A stretch of 64,000 bases of DNA from an uncultured Poribacteria bacterium (GTDB lineage Bacteria; Poribacteria; WGA-4E; WGA-3G), in assembly GCA_958295855.1 (NCBI GenBank), contig OY282383.1:564481-628480 (forward strand), in the 5' to 3' direction. Shown in pieces: positions 41,287-50,840 of the stretch. Position numbers and translations under genes: made by a program. The notes beneath the pieces are model-generated. The model was not told where the DNA came from. It saw nothing but the letters and a program-made list of their open reading frames with translations, and did not search any database. Each line of letters opens with the position of its first letter. The first letter of the stretch is position 1.

Positions 41287-44207
41287 CTTCGAGTCTTCGT
41301 TTGGGTGAGCGCTAGCACTAACACACGGGCTACACCACCTTGTTCGTAGAGTACTTTGGTTGCCTCTGTTAAAGTCGTCCCTGAGTCATAGAGATCGTCA
41401 AGTAGCAACACACAGCCTCCCTTCAAATCTTGAGACTGGACAACAAACGCCCCCTGGAGTTGTTCGCGCTTGCTTCTTACGTCCGGAAGATTTTTAAGGG
41501 GAACAGTCCGTTTTACTTTCGTCAGATAATCTGTATGTACCGGCACACTTAGGAGTCTTCCTATTTCCTGTGCGATTGCGGTAACAGGTTGAAAAGTTCT
41601 ATTTGTCTCTGAAGGCGGAATAGGAATAATCGCCTTTAGATACTCGAGGACACGGTATCCATCAACTACAAATTTTTCTTTAACAAATTTGGCAGCAATC
41701 TCTGCTAGCGGTTGAATCTTGGTCATATCATCGCAATACTTCAACTGATAGACCAATTCGCCAAGTTCGGTTCGTTCCGTGTCGTATCCTCCATCCGACA
41801 AGGGGCGGCTTGATAATATATGAACATCCAGAGCGTAACCTGCTCGCCACTTTCCAGGAATTTCCCGTGGATTGATACTTGGATATTGGTGAAGGGCAGA
41901 TGGAACTTCCCACAGAAGCACGGTGCCATCGTCACCTATAGTGGCGATTGTTCTACCATCCGGGCTATACCCAAAAGATCTAAAACCTTCACTATGAGTG
42001 AGTGTGGTTTTGTGTTCTCCAGTGTGGGCATCCCATAAAAATACCTTTGTTGTCAGCTTAAACTGCTTCCCCTCGCTAGAGGCGATTGTGCTACCATCCG
42101 GACTATACGCAGGATTGCTGAAACCTCTGCCATATTCACTGAGCCTAGCTTTGCATTCTTCTTTCTCTGCATCCCACAAATGCAACCCACTATCACTCCC
42201 AATAACGATTGTGTGGCCATCTGGACTATATGCAAAGCTCGTGACAGGGTTGGCATGTTCTGTGAGTGCAGTTTTGGGTTCCCCAGTAACAGCATCCCAC
42301 AAATGCAACCCACTATCACTCCCAATAACGATTGTGTGGCCATCTGGACTATATACAATGCTCGTGACAGGGTTGGCATGTCCTGTGAGTGCAGTTTTGA
42401 GTTCCCCAGTGACAGCATCCCACAATTTTACAAAATGCTTATCACCAGTGGCGATTGTGCTCCCATCCGGGCTATACACAAGTTTACTATTACTTTCCAA
42501 TCCATGACTATCCATGAATATGTTTTTATGTTCTCCGGTCACTGCATCCCACAAATACACCTGTCCACCATTTATAGTAGCGATTGTTTTTCCATCCGGA
42601 CTATACGCAAGACTCCACAAACCATGGGTGTGTCCCATAAGCATAGTTTTGTATTCTCCGGTCCTCGCGTCCCATAACCACACTTCCTTTTTTTTGGTTC
42701 CATTAGCCCGGAAAAACGCCTGGGTAGCGATTGTTTTTCCATCCGGACTATACACAAAACGCATAACTCTAGACCAGAGAAGCTCCTGGGTAGCGATTGT
42801 TCCATCCGGACTAAAAGGCATAACTTCTCTGGCATGAGTGAGTGTGGCTTTGAGTTCTCCGGTCCTCGCGTCCCATAAGCGTACAATGGTTTGGGCACCC
42901 GGGGAAGGAGAGTGAATCATCCGGGTAGCGATTGTTTTGCCATCCGGACTATGTGAAAAATCGGGGCCACAACGGGCATGTTCTATGAGTGTAGTTTTTT
43001 GTTCTCCGGTCTCCGCATTCCACAACCGCACAATTCCATCACTAAAATGCTTATCACCAGTGGCGATTGTTTTGCCATCCGGACTATACACAAAACGCAT
43101 AACGTCTCCGGCATGAGTGAGTGTGGCTTTAAGTTCTCCGGTTTCCGCATTCCACAAGCACACCCCGGCTTTAGAGCTCTCTCCTTCAAATATATAGCCC
43201 ACCGTGGCGATAGTGCGCCCATCCGGACCATAAGTAGGTTTACCTGTAGATGTCACCCAAGCGATAGTGGGCCCATCCGGACTAGAGATGCGGTAGCGAC
43301 TTACGCCGAGATAGTGACCTCCGCGGGGTGTGACGCTCACTATGGCGATTGTTTTTCCATCCGGACTATGCACAAGTCTACTAGGATTTTCCGTGAGTAT
43401 GGTTTTACATTTTGCAGTGTTGGCATCCCACAACCACAACCACCCGTAGAAGCGGTTAGTGGTCACGATTGTGGAACCATCCGGACTATACACAAAATGT
43501 TCAACACCTCCGGCAGGAGTGAGTGTGGCTTTTTGTTCTCCAGTCGCCACGTCCCACAGACACACTCCGGAACGATTCCTAGTAGCGATTGTGGAACCAT
43601 CCGGACTATACACAAAATGTTCACCACCTCCGGCAGCGGTGAATGTAGATTTTTGTTCTCCAGTCGCCACGTCCCACAGACACACTTCGTAAGAATACGT
43701 AGCTTCGTAAAAATCCGTAGCAGCGATTGTGGAACCATCCGGACTATACGCAAAACTACAATCACCATAAGGGTCAGATACAGTGAGTATGACTTTATGT
43801 TCCCCAGTGACTACATCCCACAAACGCACCTTGAGGTCACTACTGCCAGTGGCGATTGTGCTACCATCCGGACTATACACAAGATTCCTGATAGCGGCAT
43901 CATGGTTTAGTATGGCTTTGTGTTCTCCAGCCGATGCATCCCACAAACGCACGGTTTTATCAGCACTGCTACTGGCGATAAAGCGGCTGTCGGGACTATA
44001 TGCGAGCCTCTCGACAGTATCAGTATGTCCTGTGAACAAGGCAAGTTCTTCACCAGTCTCCGCATCGTAGATCCAAATTCCGATGGAACTTGCTACAGCC
44101 AGACGACTGCTGTCTGGAGAATACGCTATATCAGTTATGTAGCCTTTTCCAAGGCGGCGCTTGGCACCTTTGGGCAAATGCCATTTGGTGTAATCTTGTG
44201 CAGGCAC
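41283..44207 (-). CDS. WD40 propeller protein fused to ComF-like phosphoribosyltransferase
   Basis: A 974-residue protein. Residues about 20-760 hold roughly 17 or more WD40 repeats (LAYSPDGxTIA, VxLWDAxTGE), enough for two to three propellers. Residues about 775-974 form a phosphoribosyltransferase: ELVYQLKYCDDMTKIQPLAE, KAIIPIPPSETNRTFQPVTA and the PRPP loop CVLLLDDLYDSGTTLTEATK. There is no signal peptide (start MPAQDYTKWHLPKGAKRRLG), so it is cytoplasmic. The start is GTG with AGGA about 10 bases upstream. Propellers usually act as scaffolds or sensors, so they may control the enzyme domain. The adjacent dprA is decayed. Confidence 0.8.
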   Translation of the reverse strand: MPAQDYTKWHLPKGAKRRLGKGYITDIAYSPDSSRLAVASSIGIWIYDAETGEELALFTGHTDTVERLAYSPDSRFIASSSADKTVRLWDASAGEHKAILNHDAAIRNLVYSPDGSTIATGSSDLKVRLWDVVTGEHKVILTVSDPYGDCSFAYSPDGSTIAATDFYEATYSYEVCLWDVATGEQKSTFTAAGGGEHFVYSPDGSTIATRNRSGVCLWDVATGEQKATLTPAGGVEHFVYSPDGSTIVTTNRFYGWLWLWDANTAKCKTILTENPSRLVHSPDGKTIAIVSVTPRGGHYLGVSRYRISSPDGPTIAWVTSTGKPTYGPDGRTIATVGYIFEGESSKAGVCLWNAETGELKATLTHAGDVMRFVYSPDGKTIATGDKHFSDGIVRLWNAETGEQKTTLIEHARCGPDFSHSPDGKTIATRMIHSPSPGAQTIVRLWDARTGELKATLTHAREVMPFSPDGTIATQELLWSRVMRFVYSPDGKTIATQAFFRANGTKKKEVWLWDARTGEYKTMLMGHTHGLWSLAYSPDGKTIATINGGQVYLWDAVTGEHKNIFMDSHGLESNSKLVYSPDGSTIATGDKHFVKLWDAVTGELKTALTGHANPVTSIVYSPDGHTIVIGSDSGLHLWDAVTGEPKTALTEHANPVTSFAYSPDGHTIVIGSDSGLHLWDAEKEECKARLSEYGRGFSNPAYSPDGSTIASSEGKQFKLTTKVFLWDAHTGEHKTTLTHSEGFRSFGYSPDGRTIATIGDDGTVLLWEVPSALHQYPSINPREIPGKWRAGYALDVHILSSRPLSDGGYDTERTELGELVYQLKYCDDMTKIQPLAEIAAKFVKEKFVVDGYRVLEYLKAIIPIPPSETNRTFQPVTAIAQEIGRLLSVPVHTDYLTKVKRTVPLKNLPDVRSKREQLQGAFVVQSQDLKGGCVLLLDDLYDSGTTLTEATKVLYEQGGVARVLVLALTQTKTRR

Positions 44208-44280
44208 GATCTGACGTCCTTTTAGGTTGGCATACTCGCTGGATGCAACACAATTGCTTATCTTTTATCATTTGCGTATA

Positions 44281-44309
44281 AAAATACCATAAAATAGATC
44301 TGGAGTCAA
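44281..44309 (-). promoter_or_regulatory. Promoter of the WD40-phosphoribosyltransferase gene
   Basis: Minus strand TTGACT (44304-44309), 17-base spacer, TATTTT (44281-44286), with TGG before the -10; about 75 bases upstream of the GTG start. Confidence 0.6.
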
Positions 44310-44433
44310 ACTTTTTTAGCAAAACCCGAGAAGCAGTGCCAGCACTGAATTCGCGATGAAGCGAGTTACCCTTCTGCTCCACTTTGGCAGCGAAATCAGT
44401 TTGCTGACATCGGTAGAATCAGAATCAATCCTA

Positions 44434-46008
44434 CTATTGCGTCAACATTGCGGCGATGTCTTCAGGCAATTCAACCCCAAATTCCTCTTCAAAGGCAGCA
44501 ATGCTTCTATAGTCTCTAGAGAATGAATTGATGAGATTCCCTCCCTTGTCTTGGCTAGCAATGAAGTCTTCCTTGGCTCCTTCCCAATCTTGTATGCGCA
44601 ACCGAGCTATGCCGCGAAGAAAATAGTAATAGCGCTGCGCATCATCCGGCATCAATTCTATCAGTTTACTATAATCCGCGATAGCCAGCTCGATTGCATT
44701 CTTTTGCATATAAGCCCCAGCCCGCTTATCATAAAGAAAAACGCGATTCGGGTCCAATTCTATTAGTTTGGTATAGTCTTTAATGGCTAGGTCAATCTTG
44801 CCCTTTACCCTATAAACCTGGGCACGGTGCCTATAAGCGTGAGTGTAATGTGGATTCAGTTCAATCGCTGTGCTATAGTCTTTGATGACTAATTCAGAAT
44901 CGCGTCCAGTTACTCTGTAAGCATCAGCGCGATGGAGGTGAGCAGCGGCATGATCCGGTTTCAATTTAATTGCCTTGTTATAATCTTTAATAGCCTTCTC
45001 ATAATCGCGCTTTAACCTATAAGTAAAGCCTCGGTAGAAGTAAGCATCAGCATCATCTGGATTGATGTCAATCGCCCTGCTATAGTCTTCAATCGCCAAA
45101 TCATCCTTTTTTAGGGCCTCGTAAGCATTGCCCCGCTTGTTATACGCCCTGACAAGCATGTGTTTAGCAGGTTGTAAGCTTATGGCATTGGTATAGTGCT
45201 TAATAGCCTCCTCTAATTTAAGTTCCTTGTGCGCCTCAATGCCGCGCTGCAGATAACCTAGAGCATCAGCAACGTATGGTCTGTCATGCGCGCGGAGGCG
45301 CGCGAACCCGTCAAAGTCAGGAAACATTCTCGCCTCTGTGATGCCTCCTGATTTCTCCAGAGAGGTTAGAATGGATTCCTTGCTGTTTTCTACGATTATG
45401 CATTCTGCCTCGGATTCAATTTTGGCACCACCAAATAGGAAAACGGATTGCTGTGCGATAATGCGGTTGTTCTGCTGCTTAGGCTGCCATTGATACAACG
45501 AATACCCTTCGCGTTTATCCGATTCAAATTCAAAAAAACAGTCAATATCTTTTTCTACTGATTGTGCCGTAACCTTTTGGAAGCGCTCAGGATTACTGAT
45601 GTTGACAGCAAAGACTTTACCGTCAACGACTTTGCTCTTTGCAGTCCCTTTAGATGCTCGTTGACAAGCCATCCAGAGCGCGACTTGTGCACTGTAGGTG
45701 AAGTCTATCAGACAGGTGGCTGCACCGTAATGCTGGAGTTCGGCAAGTAGTTCCAAATCGGAGAATCGCTGTCCATTTTTCTCGTCGTGCCCTTGAAGAC
45801 GCGCGTCATCGATGATTCGCCTGTTAATTTCAAGGAGATTCGCCGGTGTTTGATCTTTCTTATCTGGCAGGCGGCGAGAAGCAGAAGCTTCTATTTCGTA
45901 ATTTTTATTTGAGACACCGCGAAACAGATAGCGCCCAGGCTCAAATTGTTCTGCCCATTTCATAAACCCACTCAGCGTTTTGACACTGGGTGGTTCTTTT
46001 TTCGTCAT
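44434..46008 (-). CDS. FRG-domain protein with C-terminal TPR repeats
   Basis: A 524-residue cytoplasmic protein. The N-terminal FRG domain (residues about 10-130) is recognised from RYLFRGVSNKNYEIEASASR, with the F-R-G that names it, and LLAELQHYGAATCLIDFTYS. Residues about 245-470 are six or more TPR units (AYNKRGNAYEALKKDDLAIE, AYFYRGFTYRLKRDYEKAIK and so on), a protein-interaction superhelix. FRG proteins are frequent in phage and mobile-element contexts; their biochemical activity is not settled. GGAGGGTATAA precedes the ATG. It sits next to the WD40-phosphoribosyltransferase gene, on the same strand but with its own promoter. Confidence 0.82.
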   Translation of the reverse strand: MTKKEPPSVKTLSGFMKWAEQFEPGRYLFRGVSNKNYEIEASASRRLPDKKDQTPANLLEINRRIIDDARLQGHDEKNGQRFSDLELLAELQHYGAATCLIDFTYSAQVALWMACQRASKGTAKSKVVDGKVFAVNISNPERFQKVTAQSVEKDIDCFFEFESDKREGYSLYQWQPKQQNNRIIAQQSVFLFGGAKIESEAECIIVENSKESILTSLEKSGGITEARMFPDFDGFARLRAHDRPYVADALGYLQRGIEAHKELKLEEAIKHYTNAISLQPAKHMLVRAYNKRGNAYEALKKDDLAIEDYSRAIDINPDDADAYFYRGFTYRLKRDYEKAIKDYNKAIKLKPDHAAAHLHRADAYRVTGRDSELVIKDYSTAIELNPHYTHAYRHRAQVYRVKGKIDLAIKDYTKLIELDPNRVFLYDKRAGAYMQKNAIELAIADYSKLIELMPDDAQRYYYFLRGIARLRIQDWEGAKEDFIASQDKGGNLINSFSRDYRSIAAFEEEFGVELPEDIAAMLTQ

Positions 46009-46033
46009 TTATACCCTCCTCTCTTTGTGTATA

Positions 46034-46062
46034 AGGATACCATGTTCCGTGAACAGAGTCAA
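46034..46062 (-). promoter_or_regulatory. Promoter of the FRG-TPR gene
   Basis: Minus strand TTGACT (46057-46062), 17-base spacer, TATCCT (46034-46039), with TGG before the -10. It closely resembles the neighbouring WD40-phosphoribosyltransferase promoter. Confidence 0.6.
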
Positions 46063-46136
46063 GCCTACTTCACAACCTCACAATCCCACAACGTTTGCTA
46101 TACACAGCTCGCCCTTATAGGGCTAGGACAACGCGG

Positions 46137-46400
46137 ACTAAGGAAGGGTAGGCACAAGGCCTACCCCTACAAAAAAGAAATTAATAGCAAGGTACCGAAG
46201 ATGTTGAATGGAGAGGACACCCCAAAAGCCGTGTCATTCCGCGTACTCCGCGTAAATCCGCGATTCAGAAGAGAAAAAGAAAATAATAGCAAGGTACCGA
46301 AGATGTTGAATGGAGAGGACACCCCAAAATCCGCGTCATTCCGCGTATTCCGCGATAATCCGCGATTCAGAAGAGAAAAATCCGCGTCATTCCGCCCGGT
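46137..46400. repeat. Intergenic repeat array D
   Basis: GGGTAGGC-ACAAG-GCCTACCC hairpin and two tandem copies of a unit containing AAGGTACCGAAGATGTTGAA then AATCCGCGATTCAGAAGAG. Same family as arrays A to C, inverted. No gene. Confidence 0.75.
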
Positions 46401-46429
46401 ACACACGAAGGGAACTTGCAAGAAACACG

Positions 46430-47851
46430 CTAAACTTCAACACGCACAAACGCAAGATATGCCCCGGATAGAAGGACTATGACGAACAGCATTAGCAACA
46501 GCAGATCAATTGCCGCGGTGTTGAAATCCTTACTCAGACTGAGTGTATCTTCAAATTTCGGAATCGCCTCCGGGCTGACAGGCTTCTGGGACATGCCTTC
46601 ACGCACCCCAAAGATATGGAGGCTCTCCGCATCTGCGTTATCGGTGTCAACGGTGAATGTCCGAAATTGCTGAGCGTAGGATTTGACATTCTCTAAGAAC
46701 TGCAGGTGCCGCTCGAAACCTGTTCCAGCGAAGGATTCAAGGAGATGCTGGAAAATCGTGACGGGTGAAATCCGGGCGAGCGTCCGTGCCCGGTTCACTT
46801 GAGAGATGCGCTGTTTTAAGCGTTCTTCGTGCAAGCGTTCCTGCTGCGCCGCGTCTTTGGTGACGTACTCGCCTGCCGCCTCTAATTTTTGGGGCCAACT
46901 CTTACCCGAATTATACCGATGACTGGCGTATTCGCGCCACAGTTCATCATGAATCTGATCGCTGCGTTCCGAAAATCCAAGGGCAGCCTCGGACGATGAA
47001 GAACCCCCTGCAATGGCGGCAAGCGTATTCGGCATAAAAACCACAAGGGTAACCCAAGCCAACAGCAGTATGACGAGACTCACCGCGCTCCGTTGCACAC
47101 GCGCCGACACGAGCAAACCTAACACCAGAAACAGACATGTGTATAGAAGCGTAATAAGCAAGATAATGCCTAAACGTCCCCACACCTCAGCACCGAGGTG
47201 CACATGGCTCGACGTGGAAATCACCAATAGGTTTATCAACACGGCAAGCGTAAACGGAATGCTAACGCTTATCAATGCCCCCAAAAACTTGCCAATCAGC
47301 ACGGTATGCCGAGGAATCGAATTCGCCAACATCAATCGCAAAGTGCCGCGCTCGCGCTCGCGGGAAATCGAATCGAAGGTGAACAGGAGCGCGATGAGAC
47401 TTAAAACGTAACCGATGATAAAGCCCCAATCCACTTTGGTAACGTCTGGACGAACGTTAGCCAGATTTGGGGTGACAGATGGATACCATAATATCCAGAA
47501 ACTTTCCAGGGGTGGTTCACCCCCGAGCCCCCACCGGCCGTAGCCGCCCTCTGCATCTGCTGGCAAAAAGGTCTCGCCGCCCGCTGCACAGAAATGGAGG
47601 CCCGACGGCTTTTTGTAGAGATCCCCGGGTCCCTTCTGTGCGAGTTTATATAAACTTTCGGCAGCATAAGACTTTAAGCGATTTTGATATTCGGCAACAC
47701 CATCGTGATACTTCTGGAGCCGAGTCGGGTGTTCCCGGAGATGCACAACCGCATTGGTGAGCATTAATCCGAGCAGCAATACCGTTGCCAGCGCAAATCG
47801 GAGGCTATTGAGGTTATCGTAGAGTTCACGTTTTGCGATATGCCAAATCAT
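46430..47851 (-). CDS. ABC-2 type permease A
   Basis: A 473-residue inner-membrane permease of an ABC-2 type exporter. TM1 is near residues 15-35 (LRFALATVLLLGLMLTNAVV), followed by a large extracytoplasmic region (about residues 40-150), then five more TM segments between about 155 and 280 and a final TM at the C-terminus ending RVEV. The cytoplasmic RERERGTLRLMLANSIPRHT coupling motif between TM2 and TM3 is typical. Paralogue of 49415-50839. Last gene of a four-permease operon. Substrate unknown. Confidence 0.82.
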   Translation of the reverse strand: MIWHIAKRELYDNLNSLRFALATVLLLGLMLTNAVVHLREHPTRLQKYHDGVAEYQNRLKSYAAESLYKLAQKGPGDLYKKPSGLHFCAAGGETFLPADAEGGYGRWGLGGEPPLESFWILWYPSVTPNLANVRPDVTKVDWGFIIGYVLSLIALLFTFDSISRERERGTLRLMLANSIPRHTVLIGKFLGALISVSIPFTLAVLINLLVISTSSHVHLGAEVWGRLGIILLITLLYTCLFLVLGLLVSARVQRSAVSLVILLLAWVTLVVFMPNTLAAIAGGSSSSEAALGFSERSDQIHDELWREYASHRYNSGKSWPQKLEAAGEYVTKDAAQQERLHEERLKQRISQVNRARTLARISPVTIFQHLLESFAGTGFERHLQFLENVKSYAQQFRTFTVDTDNADAESLHIFGVREGMSQKPVSPEAIPKFEDTLSLSKDFNTAAIDLLLLMLFVIVLLSGAYLAFVRVEV

Positions 47852-47896
47852 GTTATACCTATCTCTCAACTGATTACTGATGACTGGAAGGCTATT

Positions 47897-49408
47897 TTAT
47901 ACTTCACTCTTGATGAAAATTAGGAATATTATTACGAAGAGAACTATATTAATCATGAGCAGTATGCATACATCTGGCAATGCTCGCTTTGCGTTTGTGT
48001 TCACATCGAGCCTTTGAAAAGAGAACTGTGGTAGGCTGCCCCAATCCGCTGCGCCTTCATCTGTCGTAAACCACTGTTGAGAACCGAACACCTTTTTATC
48101 GTGAAAATAATTAATTACCCGCTGTCGATGTTGTCTCGCCGCGTGAAAAAAATCTCTGATGCCGAGTACATCTGTGCCTACCCAGGCTTGGGTTGCGGCA
48201 TCATATAGCCCAGCGGGTGAGAGTTTTAACCAAATTCGCTCTACATTTGCAGGGTGAATGAAGATATCTTCCAGTGCCGGTTTCCGAATGAGCCAGGTGC
48301 GCTCTGCTGTATTGATAACTCGCGGGCCGAGGAATCGGAAATAATTCTGTGTATGCGGAATCTCCGTCGCATATTGCTCACCAAGGTCTCTGAACTCCAT
48401 GGCACTTTCATAGGTATACAATAGTTTGGAGGGATTATCCCAAGAGTAAGCGTAGAGGCCTCCCCATCCCTTTATGCCAAAATCCCATTCTTCGCCTGGA
48501 AAAGCGTCAGTGGCAAGGAAGTGCTTCCGTTCCCTGTCAAATTCCTCCCACATCTGTTCAATTTGATTGAACGCGGATGCGGTGCGCGTCTGTGGTGCTT
48601 TGGGTTGCGGGCTCACGGCAAGAATCATATTTGGATACACCAACACCAAAAAACCCCAGACGAACATGGACAGCATCAACGCAGTACTCGTTCGTCGCGC
48701 CATCCCTGAAATCAGCATACCGATGAGATAGAACACCGACAGGTACGCAACGGATGCCCAAATAACCCCGCCGATGCGAAGAAAATCATCGGCGTTCAAG
48801 GAAATAACGGAGGAAGTCGTCAGCAAAATCATGGCGAGCAGCAGACTCATCAGCAACGGCACGAGCAGGCAGAGCATCGCACTGATGTATTTCGCAAGCA
48901 AGATATGCCCACGCCGGACAGAATGCGTCAAGACGAGACGCAATGTTCCCTGCTCGTATTCGCCGGCGAGGGTATCGTAGGCGAAAATCAGTGCCAGCAG
49001 GCTCAGGATTACCTCAAAGATAAAAACAATATCTATTGAGGCGAACATATCCATGAACGGATTATCCGAACCGTGCATTCTGGCATCCCATAGCGACGGG
49101 ACAAGCGTGTGAGATACTGACACCTCGTTGCCGAGCCGTTTATCAAACCCAACATTGAAAATGCTCAACGGGTTGGGGGGACGGGCGACGACTAATTTCG
49201 ATGTCCCGCCCGAATACGTCTTTTTTGCATGAAGCTGCCGCTGATGTGTTTTGACAGCGGTATTGTAGCCCGCCAACCGCCGGTCGTAATCCTCAATAAG
49301 CACAACAGTATTCGCTACCACAAGCAGTAACATAATAAAAACCGCTGCGGCAAAACGGAACGTCATCAGATTGTTGAGCAATTCCCTGCCAATGAGTGTT
49401 TTAAACAT
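47897..49408 (-). CDS. ABC-2 type permease B
   Basis: A 503-residue permease with the same plan as its neighbours: TM1 MTFRFAAAVFIMLLLVVANT, a large external domain, a TM cluster with GEYEQGTLRLVLTHSVRRGH as the coupling loop, a second soluble insert (residues about 275-470) and a final TM. The second insert is longer than in the A-type genes. The start ATG 49408 uses GAGGTG, which is also the last codons of the preceding gene, so translation is coupled. Paralogue of 50841-52346. Confidence 0.82.
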   Translation of the reverse strand: MFKTLIGRELLNNLMTFRFAAAVFIMLLLVVANTVVLIEDYDRRLAGYNTAVKTHQRQLHAKKTYSGGTSKLVVARPPNPLSIFNVGFDKRLGNEVSVSHTLVPSLWDARMHGSDNPFMDMFASIDIVFIFEVILSLLALIFAYDTLAGEYEQGTLRLVLTHSVRRGHILLAKYISAMLCLLVPLLMSLLLAMILLTTSSVISLNADDFLRIGGVIWASVAYLSVFYLIGMLISGMARRTSTALMLSMFVWGFLVLVYPNMILAVSPQPKAPQTRTASAFNQIEQMWEEFDRERKHFLATDAFPGEEWDFGIKGWGGLYAYSWDNPSKLLYTYESAMEFRDLGEQYATEIPHTQNYFRFLGPRVINTAERTWLIRKPALEDIFIHPANVERIWLKLSPAGLYDAATQAWVGTDVLGIRDFFHAARQHRQRVINYFHDKKVFGSQQWFTTDEGAADWGSLPQFSFQRLDVNTNAKRALPDVCILLMINIVLFVIIFLIFIKSEV

Positions 49409-49414
49409 TTTCAA

Positions 49415-50839
49415 TTACACCTCAACGCGCACAAACGCAAGATACGCTCCAGAAAGAAGCACCACCACAAACAGCGTCAACAGCAGCAACTCCATTGCTC
49501 TGGTATTGAAATCCTTATTGAAGTTAAGTGTGTCCTCAAACTTCGGAATCGCCTCCGGTGCGACCTTTTTCTTTGACATGCCCTCACGGACACCGATAAT
49601 ATGGAGACTTTGTGCATCTGCCCTATCGGTATCGACGACAAATTCACGAAATTGTCTGGCGTAACGTTGCACATTTTCTACAAATTGCACATGCCGTTCA
49701 AACCCGGTTCCAGCAAACGATTCAAGGAGGTGCTGTGCAATTGTCACGGGTGAAGCACGGGTGATGGCACGCGCGTGTTGAACTTGTGCAATCTGCTGGG
49801 TTAAGTATTCTCGACGTAAACGTTCTTCCCCTTCTGCGTCTTGGGTGAAGAAATCTCTTTTTGCTGTCAGCGTTTTTTCGTCCAATTCATCTGACCAGAG
49901 CCAGCGCCCGTATTTATTCCAGAGTTCATCTTGAATGTGGCTATGGCGCTTCCATAATGCTTCGGACGATAAGGATGGTGAAAATTCACTCGCAATTGAA
50001 GCGAGTGTACTCGGCGTAAAAACAACAAAGGTAACCCACACCAACAGGAGTATCACCAGACTCACCGCGCTCCGTTGCACGCGCGCAGATACTAACAAAC
50101 CCAACGCAAGAAAGAGGCACGTGTATAGGAATGCAATAAGAAAGATGACACCTAAGCGTCCCCACGCTTCCGGAGTGAGGTGAACAGCACTGGAGGTGGA
50201 AATTATCAATAGGTTTACCAACGCTGCAAGTGTAAAAGGGATACCAACACTTATGAAAGCACCTAAAAATTTGCCAATAAGTACAGTATGCCGGGGAATT
50301 GCATTGGCAAGCATCAAGCGGAGCGTGCCGGATTCGCGTTCACTGGAGAGTGCATCAAAAGTGAACAAGATTGCAATCAGACTCAAGACATAACATAAGA
50401 TGAATGCCCAATCCACTTTGGTAACGTCCGGCCCAACGCGTTTGAGATTTATGTTCGCATCGGGATATTTGAGTTTCCAGACACCTGTTAGATCTTCGGC
50501 GTATCCAAACGGGCTGCCGCCTTCAACTCTATCGGGTAAAAGCGATTCTCCACCCGCTGCACAGAAATAAAGAGCGGAGGGCTTTTTGTAGAGATATCCG
50601 GGGCCCCGTTGTGCGAGCATATACAAACTATCGTCGGCGTGAGAAGCTAAACGCCCCTGAGATTCGGTGACAGCATCGTGATACTTCTGTATCCGCTGTG
50701 GGTGTTCACGGATATGCCTGACGGCATTGGTTACCATCAGGGCCAGCAACAGCACAGTCGTCAGAGCAAATCGAAGGCTATTAAGGTTGTCGTAGAGTTC
50801 GCGCCAAGTTATATTGAAAAGTGTGATATGCCAGCTCAT
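49415..50839 (-). CDS. ABC-2 type permease A' (paralogue of A)
   Basis: A 474-residue permease nearly parallel to 46430-47851: WRELYDNLNSLRFALTTVLL, coupling loop SERESGTLRLMLANAIPRHT and terminus LSGAYLAFVRVEV. Its ATG at 50839 overlaps the stop region of the upstream gene and uses AGGAGAG encoded there. The A'-B' and B-A pairs indicate a tandem duplication of a two-gene heterodimer. Confidence 0.82.
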   Translation of the reverse strand: MSWHITLFNITWRELYDNLNSLRFALTTVLLLALMVTNAVRHIREHPQRIQKYHDAVTESQGRLASHADDSLYMLAQRGPGYLYKKPSALYFCAAGGESLLPDRVEGGSPFGYAEDLTGVWKLKYPDANINLKRVGPDVTKVDWAFILCYVLSLIAILFTFDALSSERESGTLRLMLANAIPRHTVLIGKFLGAFISVGIPFTLAALVNLLIISTSSAVHLTPEAWGRLGVIFLIAFLYTCLFLALGLLVSARVQRSAVSLVILLLVWVTFVVFTPSTLASIASEFSPSLSSEALWKRHSHIQDELWNKYGRWLWSDELDEKTLTAKRDFFTQDAEGEERLRREYLTQQIAQVQHARAITRASPVTIAQHLLESFAGTGFERHVQFVENVQRYARQFREFVVDTDRADAQSLHIIGVREGMSKKKVAPEAIPKFEDTLNFNKDFNTRAMELLLLTLFVVVLLSGAYLAFVRVEV

Positions 50840-50840
50840 T

